Positions 1-7,201 of a DNA stretch of 43,699 nt are shown in pieces. The stretch spans positions 1 to 43,699 of the forward strand of contig JAYEJU010000021.1 in NCBI GenBank assembly GCA_034660655.1, written 5' to 3'. The DNA comes from Patescibacteria group bacterium (GTDB taxonomy: Bacteria > Patescibacteriota > Patescibacteriia > JAACEG01). The position numbers and the translations under genes are program-made. The notes below the pieces were generated by a model. The model saw only the letters and a list, made by a program, of their open reading frames with translations. It was not told where the DNA came from and did not search any database. Positions within the stretch are counted from its first letter, which is position 1, and each line of letters begins with the position of its first letter.

Positions 1-46
1 TTTGCTTGTCTTCCTTATTTATATTATTGTTTTTATCTTTTTTCAT
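1..46 (-). CDS. possible N-terminus of a hypothetical protein, cut by the window edge
   Basis: An ATG on the minus strand at 46 opens a frame reading MKKDKNNNINKEDKQ to the window edge without a stop. Only 15 residues are visible, all hydrophilic, and no ribosome binding site is seen. The hairpin at 66-88 lies just upstream. It may be the start of a real gene or a chance frame. Confidence 0.25.
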   Translation of the reverse strand, partial: MKKDKNNNINKEDKQ

Positions 47-65
47 AAAAATTTTTTAAAAAAAT

Positions 66-93
66 AAAAAAACGGCAGTCGTTTTTTTATTTT
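66..93. terminator. hairpin with A/T arms, possible terminator
   Basis: AAAAAAACG (66-74) pairs with CGTTTTTTT (80-88) around a 5-nt loop. The T-rich side makes it terminator-like on the plus strand, but no plus-strand gene ends here inside the window, and the symmetric arms could act on either strand. Confidence 0.35.
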
Positions 94-130
94 GATTTTT
101 ATACAGTGTGTATATTATTTCCTGCCTGTG

Positions 131-303
131 AGATGGTTGCAAAATTATTTCTGCTGCAATTTTATATTTTAGGCTGTGACTTCGTCAGATTGCGTAAAAA
201 GATTTTCACCGTAGCATTGCTACGTCTCAAATCTTTTTACTTATCTTCCTTGCCTCGCTCTAAAATATAAAATTTCGCGACAAAATAATTTTACAATCAT
301 CTC
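131..303. repeat. large palindromic element with nested hairpins (element 1)
   Basis: An imperfect inverted repeat about 173 nt long. The outer arms (131-174 and 257-303) align over about 45 nt with few mismatches. Inside lie a perfect 12-bp stem, GTAAAAAGATTT (194-205) with AAATCTTTTTAC (229-240), and a central hairpin GTAGC-ATT-GCTAC (211-223). The AGCATTG core at the tip also occurs at the tip of the palindrome at 3951-4083, which suggests related elements. No ORF is present. It looks like a non-autonomous (MITE/REP-like) element or a folded transcript. Confidence 0.6.
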
Positions 304-582
304 TATATAATTTATCATAGGCTTAAAGTTTTTGCAAGACTAAACTGTTTTTATTTTTTTATAAAAATTATAGATTTGATTATTAATTTTTTCATCAAAA
401 GTTAATGCGATATTATAAATCATAATATTAAAGAATATTCTTTATTTATTAAATTTTTCTAAAAGCCGCAAAAGATTATTAAATACAACAAGCATTATCT
501 GAACTTATTATTATTTATCTTAAAATAAATATTATCTTACGACAAACGCGCGATTGGTTATAATATTTTTTAGAAAATAAAA
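304..582. other. AT-rich spacer downstream of the toxin gene
   Basis: No convincing ORF, RNA gene or strong terminator is seen in this stretch. It is low-complexity A/T sequence between the palindromic element and the end of the toxin gene. Confidence 0.4.
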
Positions 583-840
583 TCAGGGCTTTTTCAAAAT
601 ATCGTGAGTCCCGATGTTTCTTAAAAGGTAAATTTTTTTATTAATTTGAAATGTAAAACGATAAGAATCGCTAATTCTTGCTTCCCAAATATTTCTTGGG
701 TCTTGCATTTTTTTAATATTTAATGATGGATGTCGCGGGTCGGATAATAAAAGCTCCATCTGTTTTTTGCTTAATTTTTTGATATGTTTTGGCAATTTTT
801 TATATTTCTTTTTAAATTTTTTGGTTATATAAAATTTCAT
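583..840 (-). CDS. RelE/ParE-superfamily toxin
   Basis: An 85-residue basic protein with the size and pattern of RelE/YafQ-type mRNA interferases: an N-terminal strand (MKFYITKKFKKKYKKLP), two helices (about 17-35), then strands with the family pattern of NIWEARISDSYRFTFQI (about 50-66) and a C-terminal LLRNIGTHDILKK. Known family members are ribosome-dependent mRNA endonucleases, using basic and aromatic C-terminal residues; H79 and K83 are candidates. It starts 9 nt after the stop of the AbrB-like gene, as expected for an antitoxin-first operon. Activity on mRNA rather than gyrase (the ParE alternative) is inferred. Confidence 0.8.
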   Translation of the reverse strand: MKFYITKKFKKKYKKLPKHIKKLSKKQMELLLSDPRHPSLNIKKMQDPRNIWEARISDSYRFTFQINKKIYLLRNIGTHDILKKP

Positions 841-849
841 ATCAAAAAT

Positions 850-1155
850 TTAACCTTCTAATTCTTGAAATAAATCATCTGCTGTTTTAAAAGGTCCTGT
901 AATCTTATTTTTAGCAATATCTTTGTCAGCGTCTGCTTCGTCTTTTTGCCATTCTTTAGTATAAAAATATTCCTGATCAGGGTGGACTATCTTAATAGGT
1001 TTGATAATGATTTCTTGATTTCTATTTTCAATTTTTACATAATCGCCTTCATCAAGATTAAACTTTTTTCGCAAACTATATGGCAAGGTAATCTGGTGAT
1101 GCTTTTTTATTTTTGCTAAAGTTATTAAATCACTTGTTTTATTTTTTTGTAACAT
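850..1155 (-). CDS. AbrB/MazE-family antitoxin
   Basis: 101 residues. The N-terminal half (about 12-55) is a SpoVT/AbrB swapped-hairpin DNA-binding domain: LAKIKKHHQITLPYSLRKKF, then EGDYVKIENRNQEIIIKP. The acidic C-terminal half (from about 60, with KDEADADKDI and DDLFQELEG) is the likely toxin-wrapping segment. It is the first gene of a two-gene minus-strand operon with the RelE-like toxin. Antitoxins of this kind usually bind their own promoter, and a 7-bp inverted repeat overlapping the -10 box (1166-1188) is a good candidate operator. Confidence 0.8.
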   Translation of the reverse strand: MLQKNKTSDLITLAKIKKHHQITLPYSLRKKFNLDEGDYVKIENRNQEIIIKPIKIVHPDQEYFYTKEWQKDEADADKDIAKNKITGPFKTADDLFQELEG

Positions 1156-1165
1156 AATTTTAATT

Positions 1166-1213
1166 TTATGAATTTAATAATTTCATAATATCAGAAAAAT
1201 ATTTTTTTGTCAA
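1166..1213 (-). promoter_or_regulatory. promoter and likely operator of the toxin-antitoxin operon
   Basis: Read on the minus strand, TTGACA (1213-1208), a 17-nt spacer and TATTAT (1190-1185) lie about 30 nt upstream of the antitoxin ATG. A perfect inverted repeat, TTATGAA (1166-1172) and TTCATAA (1182-1188), overlaps the -10 box, the usual place for autorepression by the antitoxin or toxin-antitoxin complex. Confidence 0.6.
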
Positions 1214-1268
1214 ACAAAAAAACTTATCTTAATTAATTTTGTCAAAAAATTAATTACGCGATAAGTTT
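1213..1268 (-). terminator. strong intrinsic terminator
   Basis: On the minus strand AAACTTATC (1268-1260), then further A/T pairing, pairs back with GATAAGTTT (1228-1220), followed by a run of seven T. It separates the candidate ncRNA unit from the toxin-antitoxin promoter directly downstream. Confidence 0.65.
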
Positions 1269-1467
1269 AATACATTTTTTTTATTTTTTTAAAACTGATG
1301 ACAGCGCATAAATAAGTTCCACCTTATTTTTAAACCAACAAAGTACATATACCTTGAAAAATTTAGCTCTGCCACCAGCATCAAAAAAATAAAAAAATTT
1401 GCCAAAAGAAAAAGGTATATGGGTTGGGTTGTTTGTTGGTTTGGGTGGTGGAACTGTTTGATTTGTT
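1213..1467 (-). ncRNA. candidate structured ncRNA of about 250 nt, family unknown
   Basis: A long rod-like hairpin fills 1315-1455: AGTTCCACC (1315-1323) with GGTGGAACT (1447-1455), AAACCAACAAA (1332-1342) with TTTGTTGGTTT (1432-1442), and CATATACCTT (1346-1355) with AAGGTATATG (1412-1421), separated by internal loops. On the minus strand a TTGACA box lies just upstream and an intrinsic terminator follows, so it can be a free-standing unit. The rod with a bubble recalls 6S RNA in outline only; no SRP, RNase P or tmRNA motif is seen. A frame of about 60 codons without an ATG also crosses it, but three matched stems favour RNA. Confidence 0.45.
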
Positions 1468-1473
1468 ATTTAC

Positions 1474-1501
1474 ACAATATCATATTTAAAAATCGTGTCA
1501 A
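1474..1501 (-). promoter_or_regulatory. possible promoter of the candidate ncRNA
   Basis: Minus-strand TTGACA (1501-1496), 16-nt spacer, then TATTGT (1479-1474). The -35 box is perfect and the -10 box matches 4 of 6. Confidence 0.4.
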
Positions 1502-1522
1502 GAAAAGTTATCCACAGTAATA

Positions 1523-2398
1523 TTATCTTTCTGTTTTAACTAAAAAATTATTATTTCCATTAGAGATAATATTTACTGTACCGTTGTGATCAGTGCGATA
1601 GACTCTCGCGCCAAGTCTTTCTAATCGTTTGATAACACGGCGGGAAGGATGCCCAAATTTATTATCAGCGCCAACTGAAATCACAGCAATTTTAGGTATA
1701 ACTTCTTTTAAAAATTCTTTTGAGCTTGAATTAATCGCGCCTTGATGTCCGACTTTTAAAATATCAGCATTTAAGTTCAAATTGTTTTCTAATAATACCT
1801 GCTCTTCTTCTAATTCCGCGTCTCCAATCAAAAGAATAGAATCGTTTTTGTATAACAGCTTTGCCACTATTGAAGTATTGTTTAAATTTGGAATTTCTTT
1901 TCCGCGCAAATCTTTGTCTGGAAAAAGAATTTTTAAAATTAGATCATTGCCCAACTTTACTTCTCTTGGTTCTTTAATTAAAGTGAGTTTAATATTTTTT
2001 TCTTTAATTTTGCGCAACAGCTCGCCATAAGTTTTTGTTGGATAAAAAACGCCATTGTAATAAATTTCTTTTACATTATATTTATTTAAAACTTTTATTA
2101 TTCCTGTTATGTGGTCGCTGTGATGATGGGAAATAATTATCAGATCAATGGTTCTGTCGTAAAATGGCATCACAGAATTTAATCTTTTGATAATTGTATT
2201 GTCTGGCCCGCCGTCAATTAAAATATCTTGTTTATACGGAGTTTGGATGAAAGTTGAATCGCCTTGCCCTATATCAAAAAAATTTATCCGCAGTTTATCA
2301 TTATCCTGATTAGATGAAATAACATTAAAACCTAGGAAGCCAGACAATAAAATAATTAAAAAAAGAAAATTTATTTTTTGTTTTTTAGAAAAATACAT
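1523..2398 (-). CDS. ComEC C-terminal-type metallo-beta-lactamase-fold protein
   Basis: 291 residues: an N-terminal membrane segment or signal (about 11-28), then an exported MBL-fold domain. Visible motifs are FDIGQGDS (41-48), ILIDGG (59-64), SHHHSDH (90-96, the HxHxDH metal site), GDAE (192-195), VGHQG (217-221) and FGHPS (249-252). This matches the C-terminal domain of ComEC/Rec2, thought to degrade the non-transported DNA strand during uptake. It follows the membrane half of ComEC with a 67-nt gap, so the two halves of a usual single protein are separate genes. Other MBL hydrolases are less likely given the neighbour. Confidence 0.85.
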   Translation of the reverse strand: MYFSKKQKINFLFLIILLSGFLGFNVISSNQDNDKLRINFFDIGQGDSTFIQTPYKQDILIDGGPDNTIIKRLNSVMPFYDRTIDLIIISHHHSDHITGIIKVLNKYNVKEIYYNGVFYPTKTYGELLRKIKEKNIKLTLIKEPREVKLGNDLILKILFPDKDLRGKEIPNLNNTSIVAKLLYKNDSILLIGDAELEEEQVLLENNLNLNADILKVGHQGAINSSSKEFLKEVIPKIAVISVGADNKFGHPSRRVIKRLERLGARVYRTDHNGTVNIISNGNNNFLVKTER

Positions 2399-2429
2399 AG
2401 AATGACTTTAACATATAAATATTTTAAAA

Positions 2430-2464
2430 TCCCCCTTTATCCCCATTTTCTAAAGTGGGAACTA
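2430..2464. repeat. short C/G-rich inverted repeat, degenerate repeat remnant
   Basis: A C-rich run followed by an imperfect hairpin TCCCCATTTT-CTA-AAGTGGGA between the two ComEC halves. The same CTAAA-GTGG pattern appears in the larger inverted repeat at 43478-43550, suggesting a remnant of one repeat family. Confidence 0.4.
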
Positions 2465-2465
2465 T

Positions 2466-3908
2466 TTAATTAAAAAATGTTTCAAATTTATTATTCTTTT
2501 TCCAATAATGAACTCCTATAATAATTAACGCGTAAATTATCAGTATTATTAAAAAATTAATTTTTTCCATATAAAAATGGCTTAACGGCAACGAAACAAA
2601 TAAACTAACTATTTTCAAAAACATATTTAAAATAGCCCAAACTATCCATCCAATAACAACAGCTAATTTAATCGCGATAAATCCTGAAAATATTAATATT
2701 AGCCCTAAAAAAAGAATAACAGGCAGAATAGGAACGGCAATTAGATTAACAGGCAAAGCCAAAAAGGGAATATTTCCAAAATGATAAACAGCTACCGGAA
2801 GTGTGGCTGCTTGAGCTGAAAGCGTGATAATTAAAATTTTTTTTAATCCGTAAAAATCAGGGATATTTTTAAGCCATTTGTAAAAAATTGGGGATAGATA
2901 AATAATTCCTAAAATTGCTAAAAATGATAATTGAAATCCAACATCTCCAAAAAGAAATAACGGGTTAATAATAAGGAGAAAACTGGCCGTGAGCGATAAA
3001 ACGCTGATTAAATTATTAACCCTGCCTAAATGTCGCGCCCACATAATTACGCTAATCATAATTCCGGCTCGGAACGCTGAAGCTGGAAATCCAATCATTA
3101 TAATGAACAGCCATAATAAAATAAGTGTTATATAAAACGCTTTTTGCCGCCATATTCCAATAGAAATTAAAATAGACAGTAAAATAAAACTAATAATGAC
3201 AAGATGCATTCCAGAGATAGCCGTAATATGGCTGATTCCGACTTGCGCGAATTTTTCCCGCCAATCATTTGGAATTTGTTTTTTATATCCTAAAATAATT
3301 GCTGAAAGTATTTTTGATTCAGGGTCTGGCAAAGTTTTTTCAATAATATTTCTGCTTTTTTGTTTTTGTTTTAAAATTTTTGCGTAAAATTTATTTCCAT
3401 TGTTTTTGGATTGCAAACTGATTTCAGGATAATAGCAGATAAATTTTATTTTGTTTTTTGTCAAATATCTGCCATAGGAGCTTTTCGCGTCTATAATTTT
3501 TGGCTTACATTTTATTTTAATCTTATCGCCGTAAGAATATTCTGGATAAAGATCTGTTCTTAATAATATTTTTTCTTTTGTTAAAACATTTTTAATAATT
3601 AGCTCGCTACAATTTTCTCTATCTTCAGGCTCTTCTATTATTATTCCTTTTAAAACAATTTCTTTTTGTTGATTAGAGATTGTTTTTTCAGGCTCTGTTA
3701 ATTCGCATCGTAATACTCCTATTAAAAAACAAATAGAAAAAATGATTAAATAATGCAGGAATAATTTTTTTTTATTTAAAAAAAAGGCAACAATAAATAT
3801 AATTAATAAAAAATAACTCCCAAAAAGAGGCAGTCTTATCAGGCTGGCAATTCCGATGCCAGTAATAAAAGAAATAGAGCATAAAAGCAATATTTTAGAT
3901 CTGTTCAT
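2466..3908 (-). CDS. comEC: ComEC/Rec2 competence membrane channel (membrane part only)
   Basis: 480 residues. N-terminal membrane segments (about 8-65) precede a DUF4131/OB-like extracytoplasmic region (about 85-165) and then the competence domain with many membrane helices (about 200-470). Diagnostic sequences are HITAISGMHL (227-236) and FPASAFRAGIM (274-284). ComEC forms the channel that passes single-stranded DNA across the cytoplasmic membrane. The MBL domain normally fused at the C-terminus is encoded by the next gene. With the pilus operon at 36256-43472 this supports natural DNA uptake. Confidence 0.9.
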   Translation of the reverse strand: MNRSKILLLCSISFITGIGIASLIRLPLFGSYFLLIIFIVAFFLNKKKLFLHYLIIFSICFLIGVLRCELTEPEKTISNQQKEIVLKGIIIEEPEDRENCSELIIKNVLTKEKILLRTDLYPEYSYGDKIKIKCKPKIIDAKSSYGRYLTKNKIKFICYYPEISLQSKNNGNKFYAKILKQKQKSRNIIEKTLPDPESKILSAIILGYKKQIPNDWREKFAQVGISHITAISGMHLVIISFILLSILISIGIWRQKAFYITLILLWLFIIMIGFPASAFRAGIMISVIMWARHLGRVNNLISVLSLTASFLLIINPLFLFGDVGFQLSFLAILGIIYLSPIFYKWLKNIPDFYGLKKILIITLSAQAATLPVAVYHFGNIPFLALPVNLIAVPILPVILFLGLILIFSGFIAIKLAVVIGWIVWAILNMFLKIVSLFVSLPLSHFYMEKINFLIILIIYALIIIGVHYWKKNNKFETFFN

Positions 3909-3950
3909 ATTAGATTTGTTGTGTAATTAGTTTCTATCGCAATTTCTATA

Positions 3951-4083
3951 TTCCTGCCTGACGGCAGACAGGTTGGTCAAATTTTCCAAAAATTTTTCCT
4001 CCCGCAGCATTGTGGGAAAGGCTAAACCTTAAAAATTGTTTGAAAAATTTGTCTCATCCGCCCAGGGTGCCTTGGTCGGACGT
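3951..4083. repeat. palindromic repeat element 2
   Basis: An intergenic imperfect palindrome of about 133 nt. GGTCAAATTTTCCAAAAATT (from about 3975) pairs with the complement of AATTGTTTGAAAAATTTGTC (about 4034-4053). The centre carries CCCGCAGCATTGTGGG. The left flank has CCTGCCTG-ACGGCAGACAGG (3953-3972), a degenerate copy of the perfect palindrome at 21072-21091. The arm sequence recurs in the element at 19536-19697. No ORF is present. Confidence 0.6.
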
Positions 4084-4117
4084 TACAAAATTAATTACGC
4101 AACAAGTCTATAAATTA

Positions 4118-5218
4118 TTATTCATATTTATTTTTTGTTAAAACACTTGAAATAATTCCAAGCATTATAAAGGTTGTTATTAAAGAGCTTCCGCCATAAC
4201 TTAAAAGAGGAAGTGGAATTCCCATGACAGGAGCTACTCCTATATTCATGGCAATATTTAAAAAAATTTGTGAAATAAAGTAAATTAAAATACCGATTAT
4301 TAAAAAAATTCCAAAATCGTCGCGGACCATTTTTAAATTTTTAATTATTACATAAAAAAACAGAGCGTAAAAAAACAGCGCCAAACTTATGCCTAAAAAT
4401 CCAAGAGATTCCGCAAGGCTCGCGAAAATAAAATCAGTATGCGCTTCTGGCAAAAAATTAAGCTGGCTTTGCGAACCAAATGAAAATCCTCTTCCAAATA
4501 TTTGTCCGCTTCCGATAGCGATTTTTGATTGTATTACATTATATCCTATTCCAAGCGGGTCAGAAGACGGATTTAAAAAAGTTAGAATTCGCGCTTTTTG
4601 ATAATCTTGAAATCCAAAAAACCAAGCAAAAATAAAAATGATAATTAAAGCCAATAAAAGAAAAAATAAATGTTTTTTTTTAATTCCGCTAACCAAAAGC
4701 ATGCCAAACCATAAAATGAAAAGAATTATTGCTGAACCTAAATCAGGCTGGCGCATTATTAGTATAAAAGAGGGCGCAAATAAAATTCCGCTTAAAGCAA
4801 TAAATTGAAATTTTTTTATTTCATAAGCCCGAATAGAAAAAAAGCGCGATAAAACTATAATCAAAGCGATTTTGGAAAATTCAACTGGCTGGAATTGAAA
4901 ACCGCCAATAACAAACCAGCCTTGAGTTCCGCGTATAGATTGCCCAAAAAACAGAACTGTTATTAATAAAAATAAAGAAAAAAAATAAATACAATAACTG
5001 TAAGTTTTAAAAATTTTGTAATTAATCGCATTGAATATGGCAAAAAATAGGATTCCCAATATTGCGAAGCTTAACTGTTTTTTAAAGAAAAAAAGATTGT
5101 TTTCATTCCCCAAATCAAGAGAATAAAGTATAAGAAAACTAAATGAAATTAAAATAAGGGTTATTGCTAATAACCCTTGATTAAAACGATATAAATTTTT
5201 TATTGGGAAAAACAACAT
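4118..5218 (-). CDS. rodA: RodA/FtsW-family (SEDS) peptidoglycan glycosyltransferase
   Basis: 366 residues with about ten membrane helices. SEDS motifs are clear: RGTQGWFVIGGFQFQPVEFS (96-115), LPEAHTDFIFA (256-266) with the conserved catalytic Asp in HTDF, and LPLLSYGGSS (336-345). RodA polymerises lipid II glycan strands for cell elongation. The QPVEFSK loop and short N-terminus favour RodA over FtsW, though FtsW cannot be excluded without its partner. The start lies 1 nt after the stop of the upstream gene, so the two are probably translationally coupled. Confidence 0.88.
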   Translation of the reverse strand: MLFFPIKNLYRFNQGLLAITLILISFSFLILYSLDLGNENNLFFFKKQLSFAILGILFFAIFNAINYKIFKTYSYCIYFFSLFLLITVLFFGQSIRGTQGWFVIGGFQFQPVEFSKIALIIVLSRFFSIRAYEIKKFQFIALSGILFAPSFILIMRQPDLGSAIILFILWFGMLLVSGIKKKHLFFLLLALIIIFIFAWFFGFQDYQKARILTFLNPSSDPLGIGYNVIQSKIAIGSGQIFGRGFSFGSQSQLNFLPEAHTDFIFASLAESLGFLGISLALFFYALFFYVIIKNLKMVRDDFGIFLIIGILIYFISQIFLNIAMNIGVAPVMGIPLPLLSYGGSSLITTFIMLGIISSVLTKNKYE

Positions 5219-5219
5219 T

Positions 5220-6107
5220 TTATTTTGGCAATCCTATGATATTGTTTTTACTCATAATAATACTGCTATCCAAGATGTTAACCTCTGGCAGGATAACAAT
5301 TTTGTCAGGTATTGGTATTGAATCGCGCCATCTTACTTCTATCGCTCTTTGTTCTCCTGACAAGATATTATTAGATAAAAAATAATTAATGCTAGTCATA
5401 GCGGGACCGTTGTATGTCGCGATATAAAAACCGACTTCATAGTAATCAAAGATTGTATTATTTTCAGCTTTAAAACGAATAACGCTTATTTGATCGTCAT
5501 CTTCAATCCCTAAAAGGTAGGAATTTAAATATTGGGAATCTTTAATGTCAAAATTAATATATTTTTTTACTTCATTCGCGAATTTTTCTTCGTCAGCTTT
5601 TTTGATTCTTTTCCATTGAATGTTGATAATTATTATGTTAGGCTTAAAAATTTTTTGATCGCTTTTAATTCCAAAACTTGTTATATATTTTTTTTCGCCA
5701 GGAAGTATAAATGTTTTTTTTATGTCGGTTTTTAAATTATTATATATGAAATAATATTCTACTTCTTTTACAATCCATTTTGTCTTGTTTGGATTATGAA
5801 TTTTGGCAACAAAATTATATTTATTTTTATCTAAAGCAATTGAATCAAGCTCTGTAACGCGTATGTCCTTTGGTTTGTTTTTTTCTTTGTATGATTCGTA
5901 ATCAATGTTGTGAGATAAGATTTGAGACATTGTTTTTTCAAAAGCAACTTTTTCTGAGGAATAAAATCTCGTTAATTTTATCGCTGAAAAACTGATTAAG
6001 AAAACTTCAGTTAAAATTAAAATAATTAAAAATAATTTTTTTGTTAAAATTTTATGGCTGACAATCCAATATCCTATTTTTAATTTTAAATCGCTTAATT
6101 TATACAT
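5220..6107 (-). CDS. membrane-anchored extracytoplasmic protein of unknown function
   Basis: 295 residues: one N-terminal membrane helix (about 23-42), then a mostly beta-strand exported region. The segment around LDKNKYNFVAKIHNPNKTKW and the later WRDSIPIPDKIVI suggest two immunoglobulin-like or FxLYD-like beta-sandwich modules, as in cell-surface proteins; this is inferred from strand pattern only. It is first in a two-gene operon with rodA, coupled at the stop/start junction, so a role in envelope growth is plausible. I do not recognise the family. Confidence 0.7.
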   Translation of the reverse strand: MYKLSDLKLKIGYWIVSHKILTKKLFLIILILTEVFLISFSAIKLTRFYSSEKVAFEKTMSQILSHNIDYESYKEKNKPKDIRVTELDSIALDKNKYNFVAKIHNPNKTKWIVKEVEYYFIYNNLKTDIKKTFILPGEKKYITSFGIKSDQKIFKPNIIIINIQWKRIKKADEEKFANEVKKYINFDIKDSQYLNSYLLGIEDDDQISVIRFKAENNTIFDYYEVGFYIATYNGPAMTSINYFLSNNILSGEQRAIEVRWRDSIPIPDKIVILPEVNILDSSIIMSKNNIIGLPK

Positions 6108-6184
6108 AACGATTTAGAGATAAATAAAAAAATTTATTATTTAGTGTTTGTTGGTGGAAGCGTTCTAGTTATCGGATTTTATTT

Positions 6185-6214
6185 ATTATAACAAAAAAAT
6201 AATTTTTTTCACAA
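6185..6214 (-). promoter_or_regulatory. promoter of the rodA operon
   Basis: Minus-strand TTGTGA (6214-6209), 18-nt spacer, TATAAT (6190-6185), about 80 nt upstream of the first ATG. A perfect -10 box and a weaker -35 box. Confidence 0.5.
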
Positions 6215-6221
6215 TTAATTG

Positions 6222-6293
6222 TAGCCCGTAGGGGAATCGAACCCCTGTTTCCAGGATGAAAACCTGGTGTCCTAACCACTAGACGAACGGGCC
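6222..6293 (-). tRNA. tRNA-Glu (anticodon TTC)
   Basis: A 72-nt cloverleaf on the minus strand. The acceptor pairs GGCCCGT with ACGGGCT (terminal G-U pair), the D-arm contains TAGTGGTTAGGAC, the anticodon stem-loop is CCAGG-TTTTCAT-CCTGG with TTC at 34-36, and the T-arm is CAGGGGTTCGATTCCCCT. The discriminator is A and CCA is not encoded. Confidence 0.95.
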
Positions 6294-6336
6294 AAAACAA
6301 AAATAAAAATAAAATAAACAGATTTCTGTTTGTTTT

Positions 6337-6365
6337 ATACTAATATAGAATGGTAGTCTTGTCAA
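6337..6365 (-). promoter_or_regulatory. likely promoter of the tRNA-Glu gene
   Basis: Minus-strand TTGACA (6365-6360), 17-nt spacer, TAGTAT (6342-6337), about 45 nt upstream of the tRNA. A small inverted repeat AAACAG-N4-CTGTTT lies between promoter and tRNA. Confidence 0.45.
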
Positions 6366-6408
6366 TATTGTAATATAATAATAAATATATAAACAGCATT
6401 TTTTAATC

Positions 6409-6935
6409 TTAAAATGATATTGAAATGATTTTGGCGATTTTGTAAAATATTATAATTGTTATGTCGCCAGCCACTGTCGTGTCTGTCGCAGAATTATATT
6501 CATTATAAGCAGGCTTTTCATTTCCAATCATAAAAATTATTTTAGGTGCGCTATAAGTATTATTTAAATAATGCAGATTAGCGGTTAAGATGCGTTCTCC
6601 ATTTGGATAATTTTGGCTATAAAATTTTGCGACCCAATAACTGTTATTGGTTGAATCAATTTTTGTTGCTAGTATTTTTTTTCAATAATACTGTTGTCAG
6701 AACTGCTTAAAACAAACTCGCATCTTGATTCATACAAAAACGGAATAATTATATTTGCTCCAGCCTTTAATGTTGTTTTTCCTAAAACCATTAATCCTTC
6801 TTGCGGAATTATGATTTTAAAATTAAAGCTTTGACCTTCTGACAAATTTGTTAAGTTAGTTATTTAAGCAAATAAAAAAGTTGCTGGAAATGATAAAAAA
6901 GAAAAAACTAAAATAATAATTAAAAAAGAAATCAT
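6409..6935 (-). pseudogene. broken gene for a small secreted protein
   Basis: From an ATG at 6935 the minus strand reads a clear signal peptide (MISFLIIILVFSFLSFPA...) of about 23 residues. Codon 24 is TAA (6866-6864), and the frame then continues with protein-like sequence (LSEGQSFNFKIIIPQEGLMV) to a T8 tract (6675-6682, A8 on the coding strand), where one base is missing. In the next frame it continues (NSYWVAKFYSQNYPNGERIL) to a stop at 6409. Total length is 527 nt, one short of 176 codons, as expected for a single deletion. The product would have been an exported beta-rich protein of about 175 residues. The family is not recognised. The homopolymer lesion could be a sequencing error, but the TAA is separate. 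Confidence 0.7.
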
Positions 6936-7095
6936 TTTTTTAAAAAATTTCACATCATAAATAATAATACTTAAAAAATTAATTAACAATTTTGTTATAC
7001 TACAAAAAATAAAAAAATAAACTGTTTTTTTGATAAGTTATTTAATTATATTTTAATTATTTGATATTAAAAATAATGCGGATTAGTAAAAAAAT
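6936..7095. other. AT-rich spacer between divergent units
   Basis: No ORF or RNA gene is seen. The spacer separates the minus-strand pseudogene from the plus-strand ABC transporter operon. Confidence 0.4.
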
Positions 7096-7123
7096 TTGAC
7101 AAACTTTTTTTTTGTTTTAAAAT
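7096..7123 (+). promoter_or_regulatory. promoter of the ABC exporter operon
   Basis: TTGACA (7096-7101), 16-nt spacer, TAAAAT (7118-7123). The transcript would have a leader of about 70 nt before the ATG at 7202. Confidence 0.5.
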
Positions 7124-7201
7124 AAAAATTAGTTTAAAAATATTTTTTTGAATATAAAAAATTGATTTGGATTTTAACATATATTTTTACATTGTGTTTT
7201 T

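Noticed and set aside
1315-1455. T-box riboswitch (GGTGGAAC-like sequence)
   Set aside because: The GGTGGAAC is part of a symmetric hairpin arm; no specifier stem and no aminoacyl-tRNA or amino-acid gene downstream.
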